Positions 45,969 to 54,615 of a DNA stretch of 62,594 bases are shown in pieces. The DNA comes from Streptomyces wedmorensis. GTDB lineage: Bacteria; Actinomycetota; Actinomycetes; Streptomycetales; Streptomycetaceae. The first letter of the stretch is position 1. Each line of letters starts with the position of its first letter. Under the pieces are notes generated by a model, which searched no databases, had not been told where the DNA came from, and worked only from the letters and a program-made list of their open reading frames with translations. The DNA lies in contig NZ_JNWK01000062.1 in NCBI RefSeq assembly GCF_000716445.1, forward strand, positions 1-62,594. The letters are read 5' to 3'. Made by a program: the position numbers and the translations under genes.

Positions 45969-47971
45969 GTCCGGCGTCGGCGCTGGAGCCGGAGCTGTTC
46001 GACGCGACGATCGCGGCGGTCGCCCTGTTGGCCGGGCCCGAGCACCGGCTGATCTACACGAACGAGGCCTTCACCCGGCTGTTCGGCCGGCGATCGGTGG
46101 GGCTGCCGGCCCGCGAGGCGTTCCCGGACCCGGACTCGGGGCGGTTCCTGTCCGTGCTCGCCGACGTGCGGGCGACGGGACGCGCGCGCCAGGTCACGGG
46201 AGCTCGCGAGGTCGACCCGGGCGCCGTCGGCCAGGCGGCCCGCTTCGTCTACTCCTGCAGCCCCGTCACCACACGCGACGGCGCCGGGGTCCTGGTGGTG
46301 GCGATGGACACGACGCCGGAGAGCCGCGCACTCCAGCGGTACGAGGCCCTCGTCTCGGCCGTCTCGCAGATGGTCTGGGTGATGCACGACGACGGTTCCA
46401 TGGAGGAGGTCGTACCCGGCTGGCAACAGCTCACCGGAGCGCCGTGGCACGGCCGCGCGGACGACCGCTGGTACGCCTTCATCCACCCGCGCGACCGGGA
46501 GAAGCTGAGCGAGGCGTGGCGTGCGGCCGCCGAACCCGGGGGCACCGGCGTCTTCCAGAGCACCTTCCGGGTCAGGACGACCGACGGCTCGTACCGCCAC
46601 CTGACCACGCGCTGCGCCCCCGTCCTGCACGAGGGCCGTGTCGCCGAGTGGATCGCGGCCACCGCCGACGTCGAGGACACCTGGGGCACGCACCTGCGGG
46701 AGAGCCTGCTGGCGCGGGTGGCGGCCGTCTCCGGCGGGAGTCCCGAGGAGGCGTTCGCCGCCGTGGTGAAGGTGGTGGTCCCCGAGCTGACGGACGCGTG
46801 CCTGATCCTGCTGCTCTCGCACGAGGAGTGGCCGCTGCCGGAGAACGCCACGGTCACCGCCCGGCGCGTCGCCTCCGCCACCCGGCCCGGCCTGCCCGCC
46901 CCGCCGGCGCTGCTGGGGCAGCAGGTCACGGTCACCGAGACCGTGCGCGAAGTGCTGGAGCGTCGCGTGCCCAGGACGTTCCCGCTTCCGGAGGGCGGCC
47001 CCGTGCCGCCCGGCCTCGTCCCGGAGGTCACCGAGCGGTGGCTCGTCGCCGCGGGCGCGACCAGCCTGACGCTCGTTCCGCTCGTCGTGGAGGACATCGT
47101 CCTGGGCTACGCGGCCACCAGCACCAACGGGGACACGCCCGTCCCCGCGCCGGCCGACGCCGAACTGCTGAGGGAGGTGCTGCACCACGCCCAGCGGCCG
47201 ATCCGCAAGGCACTCGACCTCCAGCAGGCGCGTCGTACCGCCCTCGACCTCCAGCGGGCCCACCTCACCAGGCCGCCCGACGTCCCCGGCGCGAGCCTGG
47301 CCGCCTGCTACCGGCCGGCCAGCTCCTCGCACGAGATCGGCGGCGACTGGTACGACGCGATCGTCCATCCGGACGGCACGCTCGTCCTCGACATCGGCGA
47401 CGTCGCCGGCCACGACCTCGCCGCGGCCACCGCGATGGGCCAGCTCCGCAGCATGCTCCGCGCCCTCGCCTGGCACAAGGGCCCCGACCGCACCCCGGCC
47501 ACCGTGCTCTCCATGCTCGACGACGTCGCCGAAGGCCTCGCCGGCGCTCCCTTCACCACCGCCGTCCACAGCCACCTCGTCCGCCGCCCGGACGGCACCT
47601 GGCACATGACCTGGTCCAACGCCGGCCACCCACCGCCCCTGCTCATCCCCGCGCACGGCACCCCGCGTTTCCTCACCGGCAGCGGAGAGGACCCGCCCCT
47701 CTGCGTGGGCCCCCGCATCGCCCGTACCGGTCACCGGCACACCCTCGCCCCCGGCGACACGCTCCTCCACTACACGGACGGACTCATCGAATCCCGCACG
47801 GGCTCGCTCGAAGACGGCCAACGACGCCTCGCCGAGGCCGCCGCCGGCCACCGCGGCGCCCCCCTTCCCGAACTTCTCCTCCTCCTCGACGAACTGTCCG
47901 ACCACCGCGACGACACCGCGATGATCGTCTTCCGCGCGGGCCCCGCTCCGACCAGGGAGGACACTCCCTGA
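45965..47971 (+). CDS. PAS-PAS-GAF-SpoIIE serine phosphatase
   Basis: 668 residues from ATG 45965. Residues about 8-115 and 122-240 are PAS sensor domains (HRLIYTNEAFTRLFG; VVPGWQQLTG and FIHPRDREKLSEAW). About 250-410 is GAF-like. About 430-660 is a PP2C/SpoIIE domain with EIGGDWYDAI, GDVAGHDLAAA, SNAGHPPPLL and LLHYTDGLIE, including the metal-binding acids. Such proteins dephosphorylate anti-sigma-factor antagonists in response to cytoplasmic signals. No anti-sigma gene is adjacent, so its partner lies elsewhere. Confidence 0.88.
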   Translation: MSPASALEPELFDATIAAVALLAGPEHRLIYTNEAFTRLFGRRSVGLPAREAFPDPDSGRFLSVLADVRATGRARQVTGAREVDPGAVGQAARFVYSCSPVTTRDGAGVLVVAMDTTPESRALQRYEALVSAVSQMVWVMHDDGSMEEVVPGWQQLTGAPWHGRADDRWYAFIHPRDREKLSEAWRAAAEPGGTGVFQSTFRVRTTDGSYRHLTTRCAPVLHEGRVAEWIAATADVEDTWGTHLRESLLARVAAVSGGSPEEAFAAVVKVVVPELTDACLILLLSHEEWPLPENATVTARRVASATRPGLPAPPALLGQQVTVTETVREVLERRVPRTFPLPEGGPVPPGLVPEVTERWLVAAGATSLTLVPLVVEDIVLGYAATSTNGDTPVPAPADAELLREVLHHAQRPIRKALDLQQARRTALDLQRAHLTRPPDVPGASLAACYRPASSSHEIGGDWYDAIVHPDGTLVLDIGDVAGHDLAAATAMGQLRSMLRALAWHKGPDRTPATVLSMLDDVAEGLAGAPFTTAVHSHLVRRPDGTWHMTWSNAGHPPPLLIPAHGTPRFLTGSGEDPPLCVGPRIARTGHRHTLAPGDTLLHYTDGLIESRTGSLEDGQRRLAEAAAGHRGAPLPELLLLLDELSDHRDDTAMIVFRAGPAPTREDTP

Positions 47972-48048
47972 GGGGTGGGGTGTCCGTCCGGCCGTCCTTC
48001 GCGTAAATGCTTCGACACGGGCCGCGATGATCGGGAACCCTTCGCACG

Positions 48049-48552
48049 GTGACCCGAATCGATGACACGCCGCCCGCGTGGGACGAGCGCACCCAGCTCA
48101 CCACGTTCCTCGACTACACCCGCGACACGGCCCGCGCCAAGTGCGCCGGCGTCTCGGCGGAGGACGCCCGCAAGGCGCTCCTGCCCGGCTCGCCGCTGAT
48201 GACCATGTGCGGATTGATCAACCACCTCCGCTGGGTCGAGTACTACTGGTTCCAGGTGGTCTTCCTCGGCGAGGAGGACCAGGGCCCCTGGACCGAGGAG
48301 GACCCCGACCGCGAGATGCGGATCGCCGTCGACTTCCCGCTCGCCCGACTGCTCGACGAGTACGCGGAACAGAGCGCCCGCTACCGCGAACTGGTCGAGG
48401 GCAACGCCCTGGACAGCCAGGCGAAGCGTCCCGTCCGCAACGGTGTCCACGTCGACCTGCGCTGGATCCTCCTCCACCTCACCGAGGAGACGGCCCGCCA
48501 CAACGGCCACCTGGACATCCTCCGGGAGATGCTCGACGGCACGACCGGCTGA
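48049..48552 (+). CDS. DinB/DUF664-family protein
   Basis: 167 residues from GTG 48049. Helices with MCGLINHLRWVEYYWFQVVF and HLTEETARHNGHLDILREML carry the three metal-binding His. It is closely similar in plan to the protein at 27945. No ribosome site is seen before GTG, so a leaderless transcript is possible. Function unknown, perhaps a mycothiol-dependent transferase. Confidence 0.8.
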   Translation: MTRIDDTPPAWDERTQLTTFLDYTRDTARAKCAGVSAEDARKALLPGSPLMTMCGLINHLRWVEYYWFQVVFLGEEDQGPWTEEDPDREMRIAVDFPLARLLDEYAEQSARYRELVEGNALDSQAKRPVRNGVHVDLRWILLHLTEETARHNGHLDILREMLDGTTG

Positions 48553-48681
48553 GACCGCCGCCTTCCGGGGGCGGGCGGCCGGGAAGTCCGTGGGGCTTGT
48601 GGTTGCCGTTGCGGCAGCTCCTACGGTCGTGACCAGGGGCGGAGAGACCGGCCCGCCAGGTGAGGCGTGAGGGAGACGGCG

Positions 48682-49455
48682 ATGGACTGGCCGATCGCGG
48701 AGGTAGCCAGGATGTCGGGCGTGACCGCCCGGACCCTGCGGCACTACGACGACATCGGCCTCCTGCCGCCCGCCCGGATCGGGGCCAACGGTCACCGCTA
48801 CTACGGCGAGCGTCAGCTGCTGACCCTGCAGCAGATCCTCGTCCTGCGGGCCCTCGGCCTGGGGCTGGAGGTCATCGGCCGGGTCCTGGCCGAGCAGGTC
48901 GACCAGGTGGAGGCCCTGCGCGGGCACCGCCGCCGGCTGCTCGCCGAGCGGGACCGACTGGACGTCCTGGCCGCCACCGTCACCCGCACGATCACCGAAC
49001 TGGAGCAGTCCAGGAAGGACGGCACCCCCATGACCGTCAACCGCCCCGAGAACCTCTTCGACGGCGTCCAGCCCGAGCAGTACCAGGACAGCCTGCGCGA
49101 CTTCCCCGAGCACGCCGAACAGGTCGCCCGGCGGGTCGCGGGCATGAGCCCGCAGGACATCGAGGCGGGGCAGCGCGAGCGCACCGCCCGGATGGTCCGT
49201 CTCGCCGAACTCCGGGCCGCCGGCCACGCGGCCGACGCCGAACCGGTGCAGGCCGAGATCGACGCCCAGTACCGGGCCCTCGCCGTCCTGCGCCCGGTGT
49301 CCGCACAGGAGTTCCGGGAGATCGGCCGCGCCTGCGTCGACAACCCCTCCTGGCATGCCGCCCACGACGCCATCGCACCCGGCCTCGCGGCATTCCAGCG
49401 CGACGCCATCGACGCCTACGCCACCGACCGCCCGGACGCCGCATCAACCGCTTGA
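48682..49455 (+). CDS. TipA-like MerR-family regulator
   Basis: 257 residues from ATG 48682 (GGGAG 48671-48675); GTG 48667 is an alternative. The MerR helix-turn-helix is IAEVARMSGVTARTLRHYDD with IGLLPPARIGANGHRYY, followed by a coiled coil (75-118). From residue 117 a TipAS-like thiopeptide-binding domain follows (ENLFDGVQPEQYQ to GLAAFQRDAIDAYA). TipAL proteins activate transcription when they bind thiopeptides or other drugs. An internal start at 49030 could make the binding domain alone, as in S. lividans tipA. Confidence 0.85.
   Translation: MDWPIAEVARMSGVTARTLRHYDDIGLLPPARIGANGHRYYGERQLLTLQQILVLRALGLGLEVIGRVLAEQVDQVEALRGHRRRLLAERDRLDVLAATVTRTITELEQSRKDGTPMTVNRPENLFDGVQPEQYQDSLRDFPEHAEQVARRVAGMSPQDIEAGQRERTARMVRLAELRAAGHAADAEPVQAEIDAQYRALAVLRPVSAQEFREIGRACVDNPSWHAAHDAIAPGLAAFQRDAIDAYATDRPDAASTA
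49013..49032 (+). promoter_or_regulatory. Internal ribosome site and start for a TipAS-like product
   Basis: GGAAGG (49013-49018) precedes an in-frame ATG at 49030 that begins exactly at the effector-domain boundary (MTVNRPENLF). In S. lividans tipA the abundant short form TipAS arises from such an internal start. Confidence 0.5.
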
Positions 49456-49578
49456 GGCAGTGGCACCTACCCAGGGCCTCCGGGCTCCGCCGAGCGTACG
49501 AGCGACCGCTTCGAACCCACCAAGAAGGTGAGAAGGGCCGGGCTTTCGGCGGTGGCCCGGGGCGTCGGACCGGCCCGT

Positions 49579-49740
49579 GGCGAAGACGACACCGAACTGC
49601 GCGGCTACTGGGACGGACTCTCCGGCAGCGGCACGGTGTCGGTCCCCCTGGAGAAGCAGATGTGGGGCGACGTGTTCGGCGTGTGCACGGACAGCTTCGG
49701 CATCACCTGGATGGTCGACATCAGCGAGCGGCAGGCCTGA
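49579..49740 (+). pseudogene. C-terminal remnant of a PhnB-like VOC protein
   Basis: The frame ELRGYWDGLS, VPLEKQMWGDVFGVCTDSFG, ITWMVDIS is the C-terminal third of PhnB-type (3-demethylubiquinone methyltransferase-like) VOC proteins. The N-terminal two thirds are not found in 49456-49578, in any frame. It follows the TipA-like gene by 123 nt. Confidence 0.6.
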
Positions 49741-49823
49741 CACACCTCGGCGCGGAGGGCTATCGTCGGCAAGCTACTCGGCGGTAATCTGCGGGCCCGG
49801 TCAGCCGCGCGTGGGGGAGTGGT

Positions 49824-50678
49824 ATGGGTACGGTCACGTCGTTCGATCCCGTCGTCGAACACGAGAGGACCCGCGCCGCCCTGGCCGACGTGGTCCCGCG
49901 ACTCGTCCGGCTGCTCCGCGACGTGCCGGACCCGAAGGCGGCATCCGGCGTCCCGGTCTGGACGGTGGGCGACGTCGGCGCTCACCTCGCCGCGGTGTAC
50001 CTCGCGTACTGCTCCCTCGCCCACGGCGACGAGTCCATGGACTGGGACAGCGTCCTCCCGGACCACGACGGGCCGCTCGACGAGCGCATCACCGCGATGA
50101 ACGCCACCGCGATCGGCCTCTTCGGCGACGAAGAACGCGCGCGCCTGGGCGACTTCGTCGCGGAGCGGGGCGAGGCCTTCCTCCGGGGCACCGAAGGCCT
50201 CGCCCCGGACACGCCCGTCTCCGTCCCCTGGTTCGGGAAGGATCTGACCCTCGCGACCCTCACCGGCCTGATGCTCAGCGAGAGCCTCGTCCACGGTCTC
50301 GACATCGCCCGCGGCGCCGGGCTCCCCTGGCACATCGGCCCCGACGAGGCCCGGCTCGTCCTCGGCCAGACCATGCCGGCGATGATGGCCCTGGCCCTGG
50401 ACACCGCGAAGGCACGAGGCGTCACCCTCGCCCTCGACCTCGCCATCAAGGGCGGACCCCGGCTCGCCGTCGTCATCGACGCCGGCACCATGACCGTCAC
50501 CCGCGACGCCCCACCACGCGCCTACGACTGCCGCCTCACCGCGGCACCGGTCGCCTTCCTCCTCGTCTCCTTCCGACGCACACCCATCTGGAAGGCGGTC
50601 GCCCGCGGCCAGATGCGGGCCGGCGGACGCAAGCCCTGGCTGGCCATGCGGCTCGGCGAACTCATCGCGAATCCCTGA
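49824..50678 (+). CDS. Maleylpyruvate-isomerase-like protein, mycothiol-dependent family
   Basis: 284 residues from ATG 49824 (GGGGGAG upstream). The N-terminal four-helix DinB-like domain has WTVGDVGAHLAAVYLAY and LMLSESLVHGLDIARGAG with the metal-binding His residues. The C-terminal part (ITV-type sheet, AVVIDAGTMTVTRDAPPRAY) resembles an SCP2 domain. Family members isomerise maleylpyruvate or conjugate mycothiol; the substrate here is unknown. Confidence 0.8.
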   Translation: MGTVTSFDPVVEHERTRAALADVVPRLVRLLRDVPDPKAASGVPVWTVGDVGAHLAAVYLAYCSLAHGDESMDWDSVLPDHDGPLDERITAMNATAIGLFGDEERARLGDFVAERGEAFLRGTEGLAPDTPVSVPWFGKDLTLATLTGLMLSESLVHGLDIARGAGLPWHIGPDEARLVLGQTMPAMMALALDTAKARGVTLALDLAIKGGPRLAVVIDAGTMTVTRDAPPRAYDCRLTAAPVAFLLVSFRRTPIWKAVARGQMRAGGRKPWLAMRLGELIANP

Positions 50679-50686
50679 CTACTGCC

Positions 50687-50840
50687 CCCGTCCTCATCCC
50701 TGCCCCTGCCCCTGCCCCCTGTCCCTGATCTCTGCGCCGGACCCTCGACAGCCGTACTAGCGTGGAGCGATGACCAAGTCCTTCGCTTCCGGGGCAGAGA
50801 CGGGGACGGAGACGGGGACAGGGACGGGGATGAGGACGGG
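50687..50840. repeat. Long-range inverted repeat in polypyrimidine/polypurine tracts
   Basis: CCCGTCCTCATCCC (50687-50700) is the exact complement of GGGATGAGGACGGG (50827-50840). The left arm lies just past one gene's stop and the right arm ends at the kinase start. Around both arms are (CCCCTG)n- and (GGGACG/GGGACA)n-type repeats. The stem could mask the kinase ribosome site. Confidence 0.6.
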
Positions 50841-50844
50841 ATGA
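50770..50844 (+). CDS. 24-codon leader ORF coupled to the kinase gene
   Basis: ATG 50770 behind GGAG (50764-50767); stop TGA 50842-50844 overlaps the kinase ATG as ATGA. The product begins MTKSFASGAETG and continues in Gly/Thr repeats encoded by the purine tract. TAGCGT (50758-50763) may be the -10 box. It probably works by translational coupling rather than by its product. Confidence 0.45.
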   Translation: MTKSFASGAETGTETGTGTGMRTG

Positions 50845-52184
50845 GGACGGGGACAGGAGCAGCACCAGGAGCCGGTGTCCTGGGGCGCACGGGCAGCGTC
50901 GGCGCCCTCTCCCGGACGGCGCGTCACACGCTCGTACGGTCCCTCTACCTGCTCACCGCCCCGCTCACCGCCCTGGTGGGGCTCGTGGCGGTGCTCGCCG
51001 GCGTGTTCGGCGCGACGGCCGGCCTCCTGCTGCCCGGGGGCACGAGGGCCGCGGCCTGGGCTCTGGAGCCGGCGCGGTGGTGCGCGAACCTGGAACGGTG
51101 GCGCATCGGCAAGGTGCCGGGCGGCACACGGGCCGACCTGCGACCGAGGCCGAGGCCGACGGGGGAGGGTGCCGCGCTCGCTCCCGGGGCGTGGCTCGAC
51201 GCGGCTCACGCGGTGGTGGTGCTCCCGGTCGCCCTGGTGACGGCGACGCTGACGGCGCTGTGGTGGTTCGTCGGTCTCGCCTGCGCCACGTGCGTGCTCC
51301 GCTACGAGGACGCGCCGCGCGGGTCGTTGCGGCCCCTGTCCCTGAACGCCGGGGACGCCGCTTCGCACGTCACCGTGAGCCTCGGACTGTCGTCGCCGAC
51401 GGACCGGGTGGCGTTCGGCACGGCGGCGGGCCTGGTGCTGCTGCTCACCCTGCCCCTGGTCGCCAGGTCGTGCGCCACCGCGCAGGCCCGGCTCGGAAAG
51501 GCACTGCTCTCCGACGCGTCCGCGTTGCACCGGAGGATCAGCGGCCTCGAACAGGAACGTGACACGGCCCGTGCGCAGACGGTCGCCGCCGTGTCGGCCG
51601 AGGCGGCAGCGCTGCGCCGGCTGGAGCGGGACATCCACGACGGGCCGCAGCAGCGGCTGGTCCGCCTCGCGATGGACCTCGGGCGGGCGCAGCGCTACCT
51701 CGACAGCAGGCCGGAGACGACCCGAGCGGCACTCGCCGACGCGATCACGCAGGCCCAGGAGGCGCTGGAGGAGCTGCGCGCCTTGTCGCGCGGCATCGCA
51801 CCACCGATCCTCGTCGACCGCGGCCTGCCCGAGGCGCTCACCGCTCTGGCCGCCCGTTCCACCGTCCCCGCCGTACTCGATACCGTTCCGCTGGACCGCC
51901 GCCTGGACGCCGGCGTCGAGACGGCCGCGTACTTCGTCGTCGCGGAGTCACTGACCAACGTGGCCAAGCACAGCCACGCGCACCGCTGCGCGATCGGACT
52001 ACGACACGGCGAGGGAACCTTGACGGCCTGGGTGACGGACGACGGAGTGGGCGGCGCGGCGCCGTCCAAGGGACACGGACTGCGCGGCCTGGAGGAACGG
52101 CTCCGCGCGGTCGGCGGCCGGCTGCGGGTCGACAGCCCCGTCGGCGGCCCTACGACGATCACCGCCGAGATCCCATGCCGCTGA
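50841..52184 (+). CDS. Sensor histidine kinase (NarX/DesK type)
   Basis: 447 residues from ATG 50841. Membrane segments at about 35-62, 120-145 and 190-215, with a sensor-like putative extracytoplasmic or re-entrant part, precede a coiled coil (about 225-260). The HisKA_3 motif ALRRLERDIHDGPQQRLVRL holds the phospho-His. The ATP-binding domain has ESLTNVAKHSHAHR, WVTDDGVGG and GHGLRGLEERL, all intact. The response-regulator gene starts 10 nt before its stop, so the two form one operon. Confidence 0.85.
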   Translation: MRTGTGAAPGAGVLGRTGSVGALSRTARHTLVRSLYLLTAPLTALVGLVAVLAGVFGATAGLLLPGGTRAAAWALEPARWCANLERWRIGKVPGGTRADLRPRPRPTGEGAALAPGAWLDAAHAVVVLPVALVTATLTALWWFVGLACATCVLRYEDAPRGSLRPLSLNAGDAASHVTVSLGLSSPTDRVAFGTAAGLVLLLTLPLVARSCATAQARLGKALLSDASALHRRISGLEQERDTARAQTVAAVSAEAAALRRLERDIHDGPQQRLVRLAMDLGRAQRYLDSRPETTRAALADAITQAQEALEELRALSRGIAPPILVDRGLPEALTALAARSTVPAVLDTVPLDRRLDAGVETAAYFVVAESLTNVAKHSHAHRCAIGLRHGEGTLTAWVTDDGVGGAAPSKGHGLRGLEERLRAVGGRLRVDSPVGGPTTITAEIPCR

Positions 52185-52984
52185 CCCCGCCCGAAGGAAC
52201 GCCCGAGGCCATGAGCGCGCGCCCGCCCGTACCCGCACCCTCACCCGCCCACCCGTCCGAGCCGTCACCCTTCCACGCCTCCGAGCCGTCACCCCTGCAC
52301 CCTTCCGAGCCGCACCCCGCCCCGGCCCCCCGCCGACCCCTCCGCATCGTCGTCGCCGACGACTCGGTGTTGCTGCGCGAGGGCCTCGTCCGCCTGCTCG
52401 GCGAGGACGGACACGAGGTCGTGGACGCGGTCGGCGACGGCCCTTCCCTGGTCGAGTCGGTCCTCGACCACCGTCCGGACGTGTCAGTCGTCGACGTACG
52501 GATGCCTCCGACGCACTCCGACGAGGGCCTGCGGGCGGCGATCGCCGTCCGCGCCCGACTGCCCGGCGCCCCCGTGCTGATGCTCAGCCAGTACGTGGAG
52601 GCCTCCTACGCGGGGGAGCTGCTCGCGGACGGCTCGGGCGCCGTCGGCTACCTGCTGAAGGACCGCGTCGCCAGGATCGACGAGTTCCTCGACGCACTGG
52701 ACCGGGTCGCCCGCGGGGGGACGGTGCTCGACCCCCAGGTCGTGGCCCAGCTCCTGGCCGAGCGGCGTCGGGACAGCCCGGTCGACACCCTGACTCCACG
52801 CGAACGCCAGATCCTGGCGCTCATGGCCGAGGGCTGCTCCAACGCGGCCGTCGCCCGGCAACTCGCGGTCTCCGCAAGCGCGGTGGAGAAGCACATCGGC
52901 AACATCTTCGCCAAGCTCGGCCTCCTGCCCGACGACGCCCACCACCGCAGGGTCCTCGCCGTCCTCGCCCACCTCAGGAGTTGA
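52175..52984 (+). CDS. NarL/FixJ-type response regulator
   Basis: 269 residues from ATG 52175, overlapping the kinase gene by 10 nt; ATG 52211 is possible. After a Pro/Ser/Glu-rich extension (22-54) comes a receiver domain (VVADDSVLL acidic pair, phospho-Asp107 in VVDVRMPP, Lys in YLLKDR). The LuxR helix-turn-helix ends the protein ([20 protein letters not shown], then VEKHIGNIF). It is the cognate partner of the preceding kinase; its targets are unknown. Confidence 0.9.
   Translation: MPLTPPEGTPEAMSARPPVPAPSPAHPSEPSPFHASEPSPLHPSEPHPAPAPRRPLRIVVADDSVLLREGLVRLLGEDGHEVVDAVGDGPSLVESVLDHRPDVSVVDVRMPPTHSDEGLRAAIAVRARLPGAPVLMLSQYVEASYAGELLADGSGAVGYLLKDRVARIDEFLDALDRVARGGTVLDPQVVAQLLAERRRDSPVDTLTPRERQILALMAEGCSNAAVARQLAVSASAVEKHIGNIFAKLGLLPDDAHHRRVLAVLAHLRS
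52241..52312. repeat. Three 24-bp tandem repeats
   Basis: Units 52241-52264, 52265-52288 and 52289-52312 encode [16 protein letters not shown] and SPLHPSEP in the N-terminal extension of the response regulator. Confidence 0.85.
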
Positions 52985-53132
52985 CGGCCGTCGGGGTCGG
53001 CGGTTCCGACCGCCCCGGCCCGGCGTCGGGCGGGGCCGGTTCCCACCATCCCGGCCCGGCGTCCGGGCGGGGCGACGCGCGACGGGTACACCTGCCCGAC
53101 GCGCCCACCGCGCCGGACCGGGCGCCCGACCC

Positions 53133-53145
53133 TACGGTGGCAGCA
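53133..53145 (+). promoter_or_regulatory. -10 box of a probably leaderless gene
   Basis: TACGGT (53133-53138) lies 6 nt before ATG 53145, the spacing expected if transcription starts at the initiation codon. There is no ribosome site. No -35 box is clear. Confidence 0.5.
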
Positions 53146-53525
53146 TGAGCGACCCGGAGAAGAACAAGACCGCGGCCAAGGCGTTCTACGACCTGATGTT
53201 CAACCAGTGCCGGCCCGCCGAGGCCATCGAGCGGTACGCGGGAGACATCTACATCCAGCACAACCCGCACGTCGCCGACGGCAAGCAGGCGTTCGTCGAC
53301 TACTTCGAGCGCATGGCCGCCGAATATCCCGGCAAGCGGGTCGAATTCAAGCGCGTCTTCGCCGAGGGCGACCACGTCGTCCTGCACTGCCACCAGATCT
53401 GGCCCGACGAGGAGTACGCGGGCATCGACATCTTCCGCTTCGACGCCGACGGCAGGATCGTCGAACACTGGGACGTCCTCCAGGTCGTACCGCCCGCCTC
53501 CGCGAACGACAACACCATGTTCTAG
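53145..53525 (+). CDS. SnoaL-like / NTF2-fold protein
   Basis: 126 residues from ATG 53145. The cone-shaped alpha+beta barrel is recognised by [40 protein letters not shown] and [17 protein letters not shown] with the conserved His/Asp. The family includes polyketide cyclases and many stress-type proteins; a specific reaction cannot be assigned. Confidence 0.85.
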   Translation: MSDPEKNKTAAKAFYDLMFNQCRPAEAIERYAGDIYIQHNPHVADGKQAFVDYFERMAAEYPGKRVEFKRVFAEGDHVVLHCHQIWPDEEYAGIDIFRFDADGRIVEHWDVLQVVPPASANDNTMF

Positions 53526-53615
53526 GCGGCCGTCTTCGGGGGTGTGGCTGTCCACACCCCCGATGTCCGGCCTGCTCCGGTGACCACGTGTGCCCGGTGG
53601 GCGACGGTGGTCGGC

Positions 53616-54512
53616 ATGACCTCAGCACCCGACCTCACCGGTCGCGCGGCACCGTGGCGATCGGCGGACGTCTCCCGCCGTACCGTCGCCGCCCTCTGCT
53701 TCCTGGCCGTGGCCCTCGTCGCGGCCTTCGTCCTCCTCCCCCGCACACTGGCGGCGACCGGCTCCGGCGGTGGCGCCGTCGACCGGCGCGGCCTCGCCCG
53801 GGCGTTCCGCGAGGCGTTCGTCGCGTACTGGAGCTCCGGCGCGCGGGATCACTCCCCGGGGATGGCGGGGGTCGTCGACTACTGGTTCCGGTATCACGTG
53901 ACCAAGGCCGTGATCGCCGCGCTCCTGCTGGCGACGCTCGCCGTACTCGCGGTGCTGCTCTGGAAGGCCTTCCCGGCGGCCTCCCGGCAAGCCGGTGGCC
54001 TCGGAGCGGGAAGGAGAGTCGCACTCGGGTCGGCCGGTGTGCTCGTCACGGGGCTCGCGGTGTTCTCCGCCGCCATGGTGATGGCCAACGTCCAGGGCGC
54101 GGTGGCCCCGTTCGCCTCCCTGTTCCCGATGCTGCCGACCGGCGCGTCCGCCGAGGGGCCGCTCGCCGACGCGCTCGTGGAGGTCAGGCGGGGACTTGCC
54201 GACCCCGCACCTCCGGGAGGCCGTACCCCTCCCGCTCTCGGCGTGATGATCGACGACTTCGCGCGGTACCACGTGGCGATGGCCGTGGCCGCCGGGATCG
54301 TGGCGGTCGTCCTCCTCGGCATGAGCGCGGTCGCGTGGCGGAGGCTGCGCGGGACCACGGCGGCCGATCGGCCGGCGAGGCGTGTCCGGGCGTCGTTCGC
54401 GGTCCTCTGGGCTTCGTCGTCGCTGATCGCGACGGTGGTCGCGGTGGCGAACACGAGTACCGCGGCGGACCCGGCCCCGGCGCTGCTGGCGTTCTTCGAG
54501 GGGAGTTGGTGA
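53616..54512 (+). CDS. Multi-pass membrane protein with internal duplication
   Basis: 298 residues from ATG 53616. Five hydrophobic segments (about 25-46, 98-118, 136-156, 222-242 and 262-282). Two halves resemble each other: VVDYWFRYHVTKAVIAALLL around residue 85 and MIDDFARYHVAMAVAAGIVA around residue 210, each preceded by a long extracytoplasmic loop and followed by a Trp-containing basic turn. No family is recognised, and the function is open. Confidence 0.6.
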   Translation: MTSAPDLTGRAAPWRSADVSRRTVAALCFLAVALVAAFVLLPRTLAATGSGGGAVDRRGLARAFREAFVAYWSSGARDHSPGMAGVVDYWFRYHVTKAVIAALLLATLAVLAVLLWKAFPAASRQAGGLGAGRRVALGSAGVLVTGLAVFSAAMVMANVQGAVAPFASLFPMLPTGASAEGPLADALVEVRRGLADPAPPGGRTPPALGVMIDDFARYHVAMAVAAGIVAVVLLGMSAVAWRRLRGTTAADRPARRVRASFAVLWASSSLIATVVAVANTSTAADPAPALLAFFEGSW

Positions 54513-54615
54513 GGCGGCGATGGCCCCTGGCGACGGTGGCCCCGGCGACGGTGGCGCAGGTCGGGACGAGCAGCGGCAGGGCGGTGCTGCCCTCGTGCGG
54601 GGCAGGCCGGGGGCG

